Of a stretch of 61,152 nt of DNA, positions 25,441 through 34,173 are shown in pieces. The stretch spans positions 1-61,152 of the forward strand of contig CAMBMS010000017.1 in assembly GCA_945868845.1 (NCBI GenBank), read 5' to 3'. The notes below the pieces were generated by a model. The model saw nothing but the letters and a program-made list of their open reading frames with translations, had not been told where the DNA came from and ran no database searches. The position numbers and the translations under genes are program-made. Within the stretch, counting starts at the first letter, position 1, and every line of letters starts with the position of its first letter. This stretch comes from Asaia bogorensis (lineage in GTDB: Bacteria; Pseudomonadota; Alphaproteobacteria; Acetobacterales; Acetobacteraceae).

Positions 25441-27126
25441 CTAGCCGTGGTGGCGCGCCTCGAATGCGGCGAACTCGCTCATGAACGGGGCGGCGATGTC
25501 GGCGTTCAGCTTGCAGTCAAGGAAGATCGGGCCTTCGGGCTTGGCCAGCAGCGGCGCCAGGGCACGCAATTCGTCCAGCGTACGGATCGTATGCGCTTCG
25601 AACCCGAAGGCGGCGGCGACTGGGGCGAAATCCACATCCGGGAAAACTGATTTTTCGACCGGCAGATTACGCATGGCGAGGAAATGCAGCTCAGCGCCAT
25701 AGGCACAATCGTTCATCACCACGATCACCAGCGGAATATCCTCCCGCACCACGGTTTCCAGCTCCCCCATCGTCATCAGGAACGCGCCATCGCCGATCAC
25801 CAGGATGGTCGGGTCGGGACTCCCCTTCGCCACCCCCATCGCCGTGCCGAAGCCGAGGCCGATGGACGCGAACTCGCTAGTCATCTTCAGATGACCAGGC
25901 GTGGGTACGGTGAGATATGGCAGGATGGAAAGGAAATTACCCGCATCGTAAACGATATTTCTCTCCCGCGGCAGCAGCTTGTTTAGCTCTACGCCGAGCG
26001 ACCGCGGATCGACCGTACGCGGCGTGTTCGCCGGCTGGAAGTCCTTCACAATGTCAAAAGCGGCCAGGGTGGCCAGCGATTCCGGCGCGTGGAACGGCTT
26101 GTTGGAACCGGGCTGCGTCGGCAGCGCCGCCAACATCTGCTCCGCAACAATTTTCGCATCGCCCACGACCGATACATCCGCCGTGGTCCAGCGGCCGATA
26201 TGGGCCCGCACCACGTCCACCTGGATGATCGGCACGGGGGGCACGGAATGGCCGAAGCTCATGGTAAAGAAATTCAGCCCTGCGCCGAAGACAACCACGC
26301 AATCGGCCTGATCCATCATCCGGCGCCCCATCGAATGCGAGAAGGAACCTAGCACGCCGCAATTTAATTTATGGCCGTGGAACATGTCCTTGCCACGCGC
26401 GGACGTCATCAACAGCGCACCGGTCTTGTCCGCCAATGCCTCCAGCGCCTGCTTCGCGCCCGCCTTATGCGCGCCCATGCCGGCGACGATCACCGGGCGG
26501 TTGGCCTTGCTCAGCAGTGCGACGGCGGCATCGATCGATTGCGCGCGCGCAGCGGCCGGTTTGCGCGCGGCGGCTTTCCTCGCCACGGCCGGGCTTCCGG
26601 CGCTGGTGCTCGCCATCTGCACGTTGGTCGGGAGAAGCAACGCCGAGAGGCCACCCTGATTGGCCGCGACCAGCGCATCGACCAGGGTGGCACGCGCGGT
26701 GTCGGGGCTGGCCGCGGTAAACACCCGTAACCCAGAAGCGCCCAGCACGGCCTGCGCGTTGAAGCCCTTGTAATCCGGCCCCATCGTATTGACCGCGCCC
26801 CCCGGAATGGGTGCGTCGCCATAAATGACAAGCAGCTTCGACCCCATCCGGCTAGCCGCCACGGCGGCGTGCAGCCCATTCGCCGTGGCGGGGCCGCGCC
26901 CGATAATGGCAACGCCAAGTTCGCCAGTGGTGTAGGCATAGCCTTCCGCCATGGCGATAGCGTTGTTTTCATGCCGCGCACCGTGAAATTTGATGCCCAA
27001 GCCGTCCAGCGCCACGGCGAACACCGCCGTATCGTCGCTCATTAGGCCAAAAACAGTATGGATCCCGAGGGCAAGAATATCCTCCGCCAGCGCCTGGTAG
27101 ACAGGAATAGTTCGGTTGTCACTCAT
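25441..27126 (-). CDS. Thiamine-diphosphate-dependent enzyme (acetolactate synthase-like)
   Basis: The 561-aa protein has the three-domain layout of the acetohydroxyacid synthase / benzoylformate decarboxylase superfamily. The N-terminal domain carries the ThDP-activating glutamate in GARHENNAIAMAEGYA (Glu53). A central domain follows an alanine/lysine-rich linker (AVARKAAARKPAAARAQS). The C-terminal cofactor motif starts at GDGAFLMTMGELETVV and ends near NDCAYGAEL. GGAGGAACCGAG precedes ATG 27126. It is not a typical anabolic AHAS: the partner regulatory subunit is absent and the neighbour is an LLM oxidoreductase. The reaction, either decarboxylation or carboligation of a 2-oxoacid, is not known. 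Confidence 0.88.
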   Translation of the reverse strand: MSDNRTIPVYQALAEDILALGIHTVFGLMSDDTAVFAVALDGLGIKFHGARHENNAIAMAEGYAYTTGELGVAIIGRGPATANGLHAAVAASRMGSKLLVIYGDAPIPGGAVNTMGPDYKGFNAQAVLGASGLRVFTAASPDTARATLVDALVAANQGGLSALLLPTNVQMASTSAGSPAVARKAAARKPAAARAQSIDAAVALLSKANRPVIVAGMGAHKAGAKQALEALADKTGALLMTSARGKDMFHGHKLNCGVLGSFSHSMGRRMMDQADCVVVFGAGLNFFTMSFGHSVPPVPIIQVDVVRAHIGRWTTADVSVVGDAKIVAEQMLAALPTQPGSNKPFHAPESLATLAAFDIVKDFQPANTPRTVDPRSLGVELNKLLPRERNIVYDAGNFLSILPYLTVPTPGHLKMTSEFASIGLGFGTAMGVAKGSPDPTILVIGDGAFLMTMGELETVVREDIPLVIVVMNDCAYGAELHFLAMRNLPVEKSVFPDVDFAPVAAAFGFEAHTIRTLDELRALAPLLAKPEGPIFLDCKLNADIAAPFMSEFAAFEARHHG

Positions 27127-27479
27127 CTCGGTTCCTCCATTTTCGGGATATTATACTAAGTCTAGATGAATACGACCTACCAGGAGCAAGGTTGATAGCT
27201 TTGCCCCTAAACCCTCTTTTGCGATGACGGCGAACTGGCGGAGAGCATCATTTTCCTCCGCCTGCTTTTTCTGCGACGCGGTTTCCAGTCCGGCTGCCTT
27301 GGGCACAGCAATGAACTCACCGACTGCCCAGTGTAGCCGGAGGCGACATCAGGCCAATCGGGTGAAAGGTTACGTGACAAAACACTGAAACGTTGAATCT
27401 ATGACGACCCTCACAATTCGCATGAGGGTAACGTCATGGGTGAAGGATCGGGAGATCGCGGCGCGCTTGGCGAAGCGGT
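27127..27479. other. Intergenic region upstream of the ThDP operon and ISAs1 remnant
   Basis: This 353-base stretch holds the promoter side of the minus-strand ThDP gene and the left flank of the ISAs1 remnant. It contains a short copy of a dispersed repeat at 27323-27350. No gene was recognised. Confidence 0.5.
27323..27350 (+). repeat. Dispersed short repeat, copy A (partial)
   Basis: The core ACTGCCCAGTGTAGCCGGAG matches ACTGCCCAATGTAGCAGGAG at 31047-31066 and ACTGCCCAGTCTAGCAGGAG at 35167-35186. The upstream 15 bases shared by copies B and C are not conserved here. Confidence 0.6.
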
Positions 27480-28565
27480 TGCGTTGCTCAATTATTTCAA
27501 CATTCTGCCCGACTCACGCTGCACGGCAAGGCCGTCTACCTGCTTGATGGGATACTCCTGCTGGCGTCACTCGCGGTCTTGGCGGGAGCCAAATTCTCCG
27601 TAGGTATTGCCCGGTTCGGCGACATGAAGCTCACTCTACCCCAGCGCTTCCGGCCGTTCCTCAGCGGCACGCCACACCACGACCACCTGGACGACATCTG
27701 CGCCGCTTTCGACGCAGAGCAATGCCAACGTTGTTTTGTCGCCTGGAGCGCATCATCGATCGGTGTGCCAACGAGCGTGGTGGCGATCGACGGCAAGACC
27801 GGGCGTCGATCCGGCCGAAAGGCCAATAAAGGTACCATCCGCATGTTCTCCGCCTTCGTCGCGAGCCAGCGCCTCGTACTGGGACAGATCAAGATCGCTA
27901 AAAAATTCAATGAGATCATCGCGATCCCTAAGTTACTAGACATGTTGGTGATGGAAGGGTCGATCCTCACGATCGACGTGATGGGTTGCTAGCACATCAT
28001 CGCGCAAGAGATCATCGCCAAGAAGGCCGATTACGTCTTCGGACTGAAGGATAATCGAGGCTCATTTCGCTAGAATGTAGAACTATTCGTCACCGACCAG
28101 AAGGCGAATGGCTTTTCAGATACGACCATTAGCCGGGCAAAGACGATCGATGCCGATAACGGCCGCATTGAAACCTGGATCACTACCGTCATCCATGACA
28201 TCGATTGGCTACGGAAACATCACGGCAGGCATAGTCTAAACAAATTCGTAATGATCAAAAATACACGCGGACCCGGCGGTGTAATCGAGAAGGACAAACA
28301 GGTTTACAGGGCTTCTCGGTCATATTGATGCATCCCCTCGGGCCGCCTTTACGAAGCCATTGGGCGATCGAGAACAGTCTCCATAATATCATGGACACGG
28401 TGCTCCGCGACGACGAGTACCGAGTCAAAACTAATCAGGCCGCACAAACTTCAACGCCATCAAACACATTGCGCATAACCTGCCCCAACGGCCCGCCGGC
28501 AAGCATTCTCTCCGTCTATGCCGTAAGATCGCCGAATGAGACGGCGAACTCCCAACGAGCCTTGT
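27480..28565 (+). mobile_element. ISAs1-family transposase remnant
   Basis: The plus strand carries a broken ISAs1-type transposase. Recognisable pieces in order are YLLDGILLLASLAVLAGAKF, SVGIARFGDMKLTL, the catalytic-region VVAIDGKTGRRSG, GQIKIAKKFNEIIAIPKLLD, TIDVMGC followed by an in-frame TAG, KKADYVFGLKDNRG, and the late HWAIENSLHNIMDTVLRDDE. At least two frameshifts and several stops interrupt the frame. The order and spacing match a full-length element of roughly 370 codons, so this is a whole but dead copy. Confidence 0.85.
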
Positions 28566-28683
28566 CACCGTACAACTTGTTATATGCCTCGCTCACCCGG
28601 TGCGCCTGGAGTCTTCTGAGGTAATTCTGGCCATGGGCGCGCGGACCCTGTAGTATCGTTCCGCCCAGCCGGAAGGAACAACC

Positions 28684-29565
28684 ATGGCCATACTCAGCCA
28701 AATTCAAAAGGACGCTTTCTGGCAAAATGGTTTCCTCGTCGCGCCCAACGCTGTTACACCGGGGCAACTCGCCGCGCTACGAGCGGAAATCAGCCAATGG
28801 GTGGAAGCAAGCCGTAACCACAGCACCCCCTTCGGCCCCCCCACCGTGGATGGCCGTCCGCGCTTCGACATGGGCACGGAACACAGCACCAAACGTCCGG
28901 CCCTGCGCCGCATCAACAACCCCTCCGATATTTCCGATGCCTACCTGGAAGTGATGCGCAACTCCCACATGACGGGCATGGTGGCCGATCTGATTGGGCC
29001 GGACGTCAAATTCCACCATTGCAAGATAAACCTGAAACTCACGGGCGCGAAAACAGAAGTCCTGTACCACCAGGACTTCGCCTATACCCCGCACACCAAC
29101 GACGATGTCGTGACCGCACTACTATTTCTCGACGATATCGACGAAACCAATGGCGCGCTCACCGTCGTACCCGGCTCGCACAAGGGCGAGATGCTGACAC
29201 TGTTCGATGGTGACCGCTTCACCGGTGCGGTGGCACCGGAACTGGAAAAATCCCTATTGACACAAAGCATACCCTGTTACGGCCCCGCCGGCGCGGTCTG
29301 TCTGATGCATACCAAGCTCGCGCACGGGTCAGCCGCCAATGCTGGTGATAAGCCGCGCGGCCTTTACATCTGTGTCTACTCGGCGGCGGACGCGATCCCC
29401 ATCGCACGTAATCCGATGCCCAGCACGCACGAAGGCGACATCGTGTGTGGCAAACCGGCGCGCTTTGCGCGTTTGCAGGCAGGTCGGATCGAACTGCCAC
29501 AGCAGCCGAAATCGGCCTCGTTCTTTACGGTACAGGGTCAGAAATCTGCGCGCGCGGCGGAGTAG
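28684..29565 (+). CDS. Phytanoyl-CoA dioxygenase (PhyH) family protein
   Basis: The 293-aa protein belongs to the Fe(II)/2-oxoglutarate dioxygenases of the PhyH type, which hydroxylate acyl-CoAs and many other small molecules. The iron ligands are His129 and Asp131 in YHQDFAYTPH, with a distal histidine in MHTKLAHGSAAN (209 or 214). The 2-oxoglutarate arginine is probably Arg225 in DKPRGLYI. AAGGAAC precedes the ATG. It is a single gene between the dead ISAs1 copy and a dead acyl-CoA dehydrogenase, so its pathway partners may have been lost. Confidence 0.88.
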   Translation: MAILSQIQKDAFWQNGFLVAPNAVTPGQLAALRAEISQWVEASRNHSTPFGPPTVDGRPRFDMGTEHSTKRPALRRINNPSDISDAYLEVMRNSHMTGMVADLIGPDVKFHHCKINLKLTGAKTEVLYHQDFAYTPHTNDDVVTALLFLDDIDETNGALTVVPGSHKGEMLTLFDGDRFTGAVAPELEKSLLTQSIPCYGPAGAVCLMHTKLAHGSAANAGDKPRGLYICVYSAADAIPIARNPMPSTHEGDIVCGKPARFARLQAGRIELPQQPKSASFFTVQGQKSARAAE

Positions 29566-29571
29566 ACGCGG

Positions 29572-29795
29572 TTATCCAAAGATCCCACGCGCGATGATAT
29601 TGCGCTGGATCTAGTTGGTGCCTTCCACGATCTACAGCACCTTCGTATCACGGGAATAGCGGTTGATCGGGAAGTCGCCGAAAATACCGGCGGCACCAAA
29701 TAATTGCACTGCATCGATGGCGATCTTCGTCGCGGCATCCGTAGCTTGGCATTTGGCGATCGTAGTCAGGTGGCCCTGCCCTTTAAGAATAGGTT
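29572..29795 (-). pseudogene. Acyl-CoA dehydrogenase, 3' remnant
   Basis: The minus strand encodes the C-terminal end of an acyl-CoA dehydrogenase: ATDAATKIAIDAVQLFGAAG, FGDFPINRYSRDTKVL, TAG, IVEGTN, TAG, IQRNIIARGIFG, then TAA at 29574-29572. Both internal TAG codons stand where the family has glutamine, so each is one C-to-T change from CAG. The first two-thirds of the gene is missing. The remaining 29796-29918 shows no feature. Confidence 0.85.
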
Positions 29796-29918
29796 CCCTC
29801 AAAATACAGAAATCCCCGTTTCAAAGAGAAGAACGGTTGAATGAGCTTCAGTGAGCTGCGGTAGCGACGAGGGGATATAACCTCGTGCCAGACCAACTGG
29901 TGGGCGGACGAGACCCCG

Positions 29919-30650
29919 TCAGACCCGGCTGAGCCAGATCCGATCACCGACCGAGATCACTCCCAGCTGCGTCGCGGTGCCATAGGCCCCGATTTCATGA
30001 TCGAAATTCTGCGCAACCATCCTCAAGACTGACGGGTCGCGTTCGGCCGTCACCGGGTCGATCGTGACCATCGCGCAGCGCACCACTCCGCTACCCAGTA
30101 CCAGGGTCGGCCCTTCCTCCGGGTCGCCAAAACGCAGGGTGCCGCCCAGCCAGTCCGTCTCCCGTCCAGCGCCTGCGCCGGCATCGATGACCAGATTGAT
30201 GCGAAATCGGTCCAAATCGATTGGACCGGAGCGAGTCTCCTCCAGCCGGCGCAACGTCTCGGTCGCGACGACGGACACCGGCATCGCATCCTGGCAGCCC
30301 TTGCCCAGATGCATCAGATGCACGGCCTCCCCCGCCTCCGCCGCCAGGCGGTCGGCCAAGGCGGAATCGGTCACCGCATGGTCAGCGCCGTCCGGCGTGG
30401 TGACCCGCGGCGGTTCGGCCGTCGGATTGGCAGGATCGGCGAAGCGGGGTCGGTAAAGCACCATGCCGGAGATGTCCCGCCCGGTCAGCCAGGGAAAACG
30501 GGAGCGATTGGCACTGCGGACAAAGGCGTATTGCCGGTCCCCAAGCAGCCCGGTCCAGCGCAGTTCCGCCGAACCCAGCGGTTCCGCATGCATGGACTTC
30601 ACCGGATAGCGGTTGATCGCCGTCACAATGCCGAGTTCCTGAAACGCCAT
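29919..30650 (-). CDS. MOSC domain protein (YcbX/mARC-like)
   Basis: The 243-aa protein has an N-terminal MOSC_N beta-barrel (VTAINRYPVKSMHAEPL, then GLLGDRQYAFV) and a C-terminal MOSC domain (LDRFRINLVIDAG, VRCAMVTIDPVTAERDPSVL). The cysteine in VVRCAMVTIDP sits where MOSC proteins bind molybdenum cofactor. Relatives reduce N-hydroxylated compounds or are of unknown function. It stands alone between pseudogenes. The 3' end lacks the ferredoxin domain found in some family members. Confidence 0.88.
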   Translation of the reverse strand: MAFQELGIVTAINRYPVKSMHAEPLGSAELRWTGLLGDRQYAFVRSANRSRFPWLTGRDISGMVLYRPRFADPANPTAEPPRVTTPDGADHAVTDSALADRLAAEAGEAVHLMHLGKGCQDAMPVSVVATETLRRLEETRSGPIDLDRFRINLVIDAGAGAGRETDWLGGTLRFGDPEEGPTLVLGSGVVRCAMVTIDPVTAERDPSVLRMVAQNFDHEIGAYGTATQLGVISVGDRIWLSRV

Positions 30651-30739
30651 GTCTGTCGATTTCCACTGAGATCTGACCGGGGATTTTTATTGAAAATTAG
30701 CGCGGATTGAAGACATGTCGCGCGTTGCGTGAGACGGGT

Positions 30740-31045
30740 CAAGTTGCGGGGAATTTTTCCTTGTAGGCTTTGTGTTTTATTTTGCTGTTCTTGAAGCGGA
30801 AGCTATCGTTCTCGGCCCAGAGAATATAGCCAATGATGGGTAATCCGGTCGAGCAGGGCCGTTGTTATTTTTGTATCTCCGAACAAGTTGACCCATTCTC
30901 TGAAGCTGAGGCTGATGATGATAATCACACTGAATCTCTTGCAGGCCTTGGAGAGGAGGCAGAAGAGCAGCGCACCGCCTAACGGGCTGAACGACAGATA
31001 CCCCAGTTAATCACAGATGATGAGCTCGACGGCTTTGTTAGCTTA
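30740..31045 (-). mobile_element. IS21-family IstB (ATPase) remnant
   Basis: Read on the minus strand, the region encodes broken IstB sequence: VELIICD, an in-frame stop, LGYLSFSPLGGALLFCLLSK, IIIISLSFREWVNLFGDTKI, TTALLDRITHHWLY, then in another frame ENDSFRFKNSKIKHKAYKEK. This corresponds to the middle and C-terminal parts of the IS21 helper ATPase. The Walker A part and the istA gene are absent. Its 5' edge meets copy B of a dispersed repeat. Confidence 0.75.
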
Positions 31046-31073
31046 ACTGCCCAATGTAGCAGGAGGAGATATC
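31032..31073 (+). repeat. Dispersed short repeat, copy B
   Basis: GCTTTGTTAGCTTAACTGCC and the following bases match copy C (35152-35193) over about 35 bases with four differences, and copy A (27323-27350) over its 3' half. It lies exactly between the IS21 and IS6 remnants, which suggests it is the end of an element or a recombination junction. Confidence 0.65.
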
Positions 31074-31080
31074 TGACGCG

Positions 31081-31207
31081 GGAATGGTCGGCGCTCAGCC
31101 AGTCAGTCCTCCACGTTACGCAGCAACAGCGGGTAACGGACGTACAGCAACACCACCAGGCCGATCACTTCGGTGGAGCTGTCAAAATATTTGAGCGGGT
31201 TCCGCAT
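31081..31207 (-). mobile_element. IS6/IS26-like transposase remnant, N-terminal piece
   Basis: From an ATG at 31207 the minus strand reads MRNPLKYFDSSTEVIGLVVL, LYVRYPLLLRNVED, stop, LAERRPFP. This is the first 40 or so codons of an IS6-family transposase, which typically reads F-x(10)-V-x-YxRYPLSLRDVEELLAERG. Everything after LAER is replaced by the dispersed repeat. It stands 190 bases upstream of the unrecognised gene on the other strand. Confidence 0.7.
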
Positions 31208-31397
31208 CGCAGACGACTACAGCCCACCAGCGGTCAATGCCTGGTCGCCTAGAAAGCGCACTCGAGACCGCAATCCACTACGCTGTCGTTGCATGCAATC
31301 AGCAGCGCGGCGCAGGGTTGTTGGCCAAAATACGACTCTCTGCTTAGGATGCCACCATGCCGCGCCGTGTGGCCGGCCGCAGGAGGGGGAAACGTCA

Positions 31398-32999
31398 ATG
31401 GATATGGTTCATGGCGCCGCCACGATCGACCGGATGCAGGAGGAAATCGTCGGGGTACGCTACCGCGACGCCACAACCACCTTCTGCCGGCTGGTAACGG
31501 AAGAAAATATTCCCCTCAAATCCACGATCCGCCAGGCGATCGCCGCCACCGCACCCTATGTGCAGGTGCCGTCCCACCTGATGCAACTGCCAAACGGGGA
31601 GTTGCGCGGGGTGAACTACGACCACACCATCCTGGGCTGGCGCGGTGCCATCGCATTGATGAGTGAGTTGGGCGGCAAGCGCGGCATCCTGCCCAATGTG
31701 CAGGCCATGTGGTACGTACCGCAGGGACTGAATGTGTGGGAACAGATTATCTGCGAGTTCCCCGGCCATTACGCGCGCGACGCGGAAAAGTGCAACGCCA
31801 AATTCCCCGGCCCGGACGAGCAGGTGAATCGCTTCGATGGCCCATCCTGGAACGTACCAAAGGTATATTTCCAGGACCACGCGCCAATCGAGGACGGAAC
31901 GGTGGAAGAGCGGCTGCTGCGTATGCAATGGGCGATCGCAGAAGGACAGAAAGAGGAGTCATACGGGCTGTTCCTCGGCCTAGCCAAGGATCCCGCAAGC
32001 CGCGACCGGCTGAAGGACGCCTTGTTGTTTGCCGGCATAACGGACCTGCAGGACACCATTATCAATCGCGGCGGTTACCAGAACATTGGGCACAAGGCAC
32101 TGCGCGCCCGCGCGCTCGTCACGATCGCCGATTATCTTGGCTGGGATGATTCGCACGCGCTGTTCTACACGGTGGTGCCCGACCTCGGCTGTTCCCCCCG
32201 GCTTTATGGCCTATGGAGCGAAATCAACACGATCTGCAAGATCGACCTACCCAATTCCGCAAGTATCCCCAAGCGCACCGATAAGCCGCTTTCTGAGCAC
32301 GAATTGGATGTTCTGACCGAAACACTGCTCTGGGGCGGGCCATTCGATGTCAACAGCGTCATCCTTGGCCTTTATCAACGTGGTGCCGGCATCCTGGATA
32401 TCAGCGACGCAGTGTTCGTGGCCTTCCAGCGCTATCTGATCGATGTGCTGGAGGCGCCCAGCCTGTTCTCCCACCCAACGCATGCGCTGGACTATACCAA
32501 TGTAGTACAGTCCTGGATCCGCAACTACGACAACCCCCATCAGGCCAAGGCCGTTTTCCTGGCCGCGCGGTTCATGAACGACACGATCCGGTCCAACGCC
32601 ATGTATCCGCGCGATCCAAAATTCACCCTGGAGCCACGCCATAAATTCCGCGCCTGGGCGGACGGGATCGCGGTGGACCGCATGCTACCGGTCCTGGATG
32701 AGCACGTGCTAGCGCAGGACGCGGCACGCGCCGGCGCGCTGGTGGATTCCTACCTGGAGCGCACCACGGAACGGCAGGATCTACTGGACACCATCACGTA
32801 CGCAGCCTGCCATTGGCAGAACGATCCGCACGTGATGCGAAATTGCTCATCGTCGCTCGAGGAATACCGGTCCAATCGGACACCGCGCAAAGACGACATC
32901 ATCCGCGGCTACGTGAAACACCAATCCCGCTACATCAAGCGAGCGTCGACGCATGATTGCTACAATTTATTTGCTGAATACTTCAAGCCCGCGGCGTAA
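31398..32999 (+). CDS. Uncharacterised 533-aa protein
   Basis: I do not recognise this protein with confidence. ATG 31398 is preceded by AGGAGGGGGA with a 7-base spacer, so the start is secure; the open frame from 31173 is not needed. No signal peptide or membrane segment is evident, and the sequence looks like a soluble, mostly helical enzyme. Histidine-containing segments are YLGWDDSHALFYTVVPDLG near residue 250 and SHPTHALDYTNVVQSW near residue 360. This histidine-HALxYxN pattern recalls a helical domain found with Rieske-type proteins and questin-oxidase-like enzymes, but the link is weak. The 130-aa gene follows after seven bases. Confidence 0.75.
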   Translation: MDMVHGAATIDRMQEEIVGVRYRDATTTFCRLVTEENIPLKSTIRQAIAATAPYVQVPSHLMQLPNGELRGVNYDHTILGWRGAIALMSELGGKRGILPNVQAMWYVPQGLNVWEQIICEFPGHYARDAEKCNAKFPGPDEQVNRFDGPSWNVPKVYFQDHAPIEDGTVEERLLRMQWAIAEGQKEESYGLFLGLAKDPASRDRLKDALLFAGITDLQDTIINRGGYQNIGHKALRARALVTIADYLGWDDSHALFYTVVPDLGCSPRLYGLWSEINTICKIDLPNSASIPKRTDKPLSEHELDVLTETLLWGGPFDVNSVILGLYQRGAGILDISDAVFVAFQRYLIDVLEAPSLFSHPTHALDYTNVVQSWIRNYDNPHQAKAVFLAARFMNDTIRSNAMYPRDPKFTLEPRHKFRAWADGIAVDRMLPVLDEHVLAQDAARAGALVDSYLERTTERQDLLDTITYAACHWQNDPHVMRNCSSSLEEYRSNRTPRKDDIIRGYVKHQSRYIKRASTHDCYNLFAEYFKPAA

Positions 33000-33006
33000 T
33001 CGCGCC

Positions 33007-33399
33007 ATGAACGACAATCAGTCCATCTCCGGCCCGGCAACGTTGGGGGAACTCTGGCGCTTACGCAACGCGGCCGCAGCAACTCTATCCCTCACCGAGG
33101 ATCAGATGCGCCGGGCGGTGGTGGTGGCGCATGTGGAAGAGCTGATCGCGCTGATCGACCATTTTTCCCCGGCGCGCGCCGTTGGCCCGGAATGGACCCG
33201 GACCTTCGAGCCGTTGGTCGAACGGCTATGGACCTGGCGAGATGACGCCACCATGGCCGCGCTGGCCGAGGCCTATCGCGCCCGCGGCCCGGCCTGGGCA
33301 ACGGTGGTGAATACGCTGGCGCCGGAGCAGGGCGCGAAAATCCGGTCCGGTCTGAGCCACCCCGCCTGGGCCCGACTGCCGATATTATCGGTTACCTGA
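33007..33399 (+). CDS. Uncharacterised 130-aa protein
   Basis: I do not recognise this small soluble protein. It begins seven bases after the 533-aa gene and is surely cotranscribed. It is helical, tryptophan-rich (LWRLRNAAAATL, FEPLVERLWTWRDD, GPAWATVVNTL) and has no cysteine and only four histidines. The coupling suggests a subunit or maturation partner of the 533-aa protein. ATG 33007 is the first start after the upstream stop; the longer frame from 32953 overlaps the upstream gene. Confidence 0.65.
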   Translation: MNDNQSISGPATLGELWRLRNAAAATLSLTEDQMRRAVVVAHVEELIALIDHFSPARAVGPEWTRTFEPLVERLWTWRDDATMAALAEAYRARGPAWATVVNTLAPEQGAKIRSGLSHPAWARLPILSVT

Positions 33400-33485
33400 T
33401 TCCAGCGAGCAGGCGCCGCTACTGCAGCCGCTGCCCCGGATCCATGCCCAGGAATACGCGCCCCGCGATCGATCACCATTCGGAC

Positions 33486-33800
33486 GCGACCATGCCAGTC
33501 TAGCCGACCGTGTGCAGGTCGCGCTTTGTCGCCAATGCAGTGCGGCTGCGGTTGCGCGCCTTAGCCTACAATCCCGCCAATTTCAGGCGGATGCTGGCCT
33601 TGCCCGAGACGATAGCGCTGGGGTCGCTAACAGCCTGCGGGGGAAGCTGATCAAGACCGGTGCCAAGGTCGTGCGCCACGCCAGCGATACTGTGTTCCAG
33701 ATGGCTGAGGTCGTGGTGCACAGAGAATTCTTCAAAAAAATCCTGCGACTGATCGATGGCAGAGACCGCCACCGGCTCCCGCTTAGGAGTGAACGGGGGC
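33486..33800 (+). mobile_element. IS1380-family transposase remnant, C-terminal piece
   Basis: The plus strand carries the last 90 or so codons of an IS1380-type transposase across one frameshift: RFVANAVRLRLRALAYNPAN, FRRMLALPETIALGSL, then GKLIKTGAKVVRHASDTVFQ and MAEVVVHREFFKKILRLIDG. The N-terminal and catalytic parts are missing. Together with its flanks (33400-33485 and 33801-34132), which show no gene, it fills the gap up to the TauD gene. Confidence 0.75.
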
Positions 33801-34132
33801 GAAGCGTCGCCTCCACCGGGAAATGCGTCTGAATGACGGTGGAAAGAGCCCAATGGATGGCTAGGCGTCGTTTTGGACATCGGGCGCGGCGGAAGAGCAG
33901 GGAAAATGACGTTTACCGCCCGCGGCTTCACAAGAACCTGGCAGACTGCTAGCTTTTCTATCGCTCCCGAACCTCACCTGGCTAATGTTGGCCGCAACCC
34001 ATCTAAAAGACCAGTGGTGCAACCGATTATGGGACACCCACTTGGCCGGACGATTGCAGGTCACACTCCAGACGGTTGGATGTGTGACACGGTAACGTCG
34101 GCGTAACAGATTTGTTCCTCAGGAAGCAGTGG

Positions 34133-34173
34133 GGAAACGACCGCAAGGAAACGACCGCAAGGAAACGACAATG
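34133..34173 (+). repeat. 14-bp tandem repeat covering the TauD ribosome site
   Basis: GGAAACGACCGCAA occurs twice in tandem, followed by a third partial copy, GGAAACGACAATG, that includes the start codon at 34171. Each unit boundary creates an AAGGAAACGA, so one true ribosome site (spacer of about 7) and one or two decoys lie in tandem. Confidence 0.85.

Noticed and set aside
24195-25484. Long plus-strand ORF of 429 aa antisense to the LLM gene
   Set aside because: The product is rich in His, Arg and Gln without family motifs and lies entirely over a well-supported gene on the other strand. It is a GC-driven shadow frame.
25441-27126. Calling the ThDP enzyme the anabolic acetolactate synthase IlvB
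   Set aside because: No ilvN regulatory subunit or ilvC is adjacent, and it is paired with an LLM oxidoreductase. Only the superfamily is supported.
23442-29795. Possible TAG/TAA recoding as glutamine, since several broken genes have stops at glutamine positions
   Set aside because: Intact essential genes such as pyrH and cdsA end with TAG, and the broken genes also have deletions and frameshifts. Ordinary pseudogene decay explains the stops.
25368-31195. Near-identical 20-base stretch (around GAGCTGTCAAAATA) at the LLM start and in the IS6 remnant
   Set aside because: Both encode the same short peptide KYFDSS by chance in unrelated proteins; the similarity stops at once on both sides.
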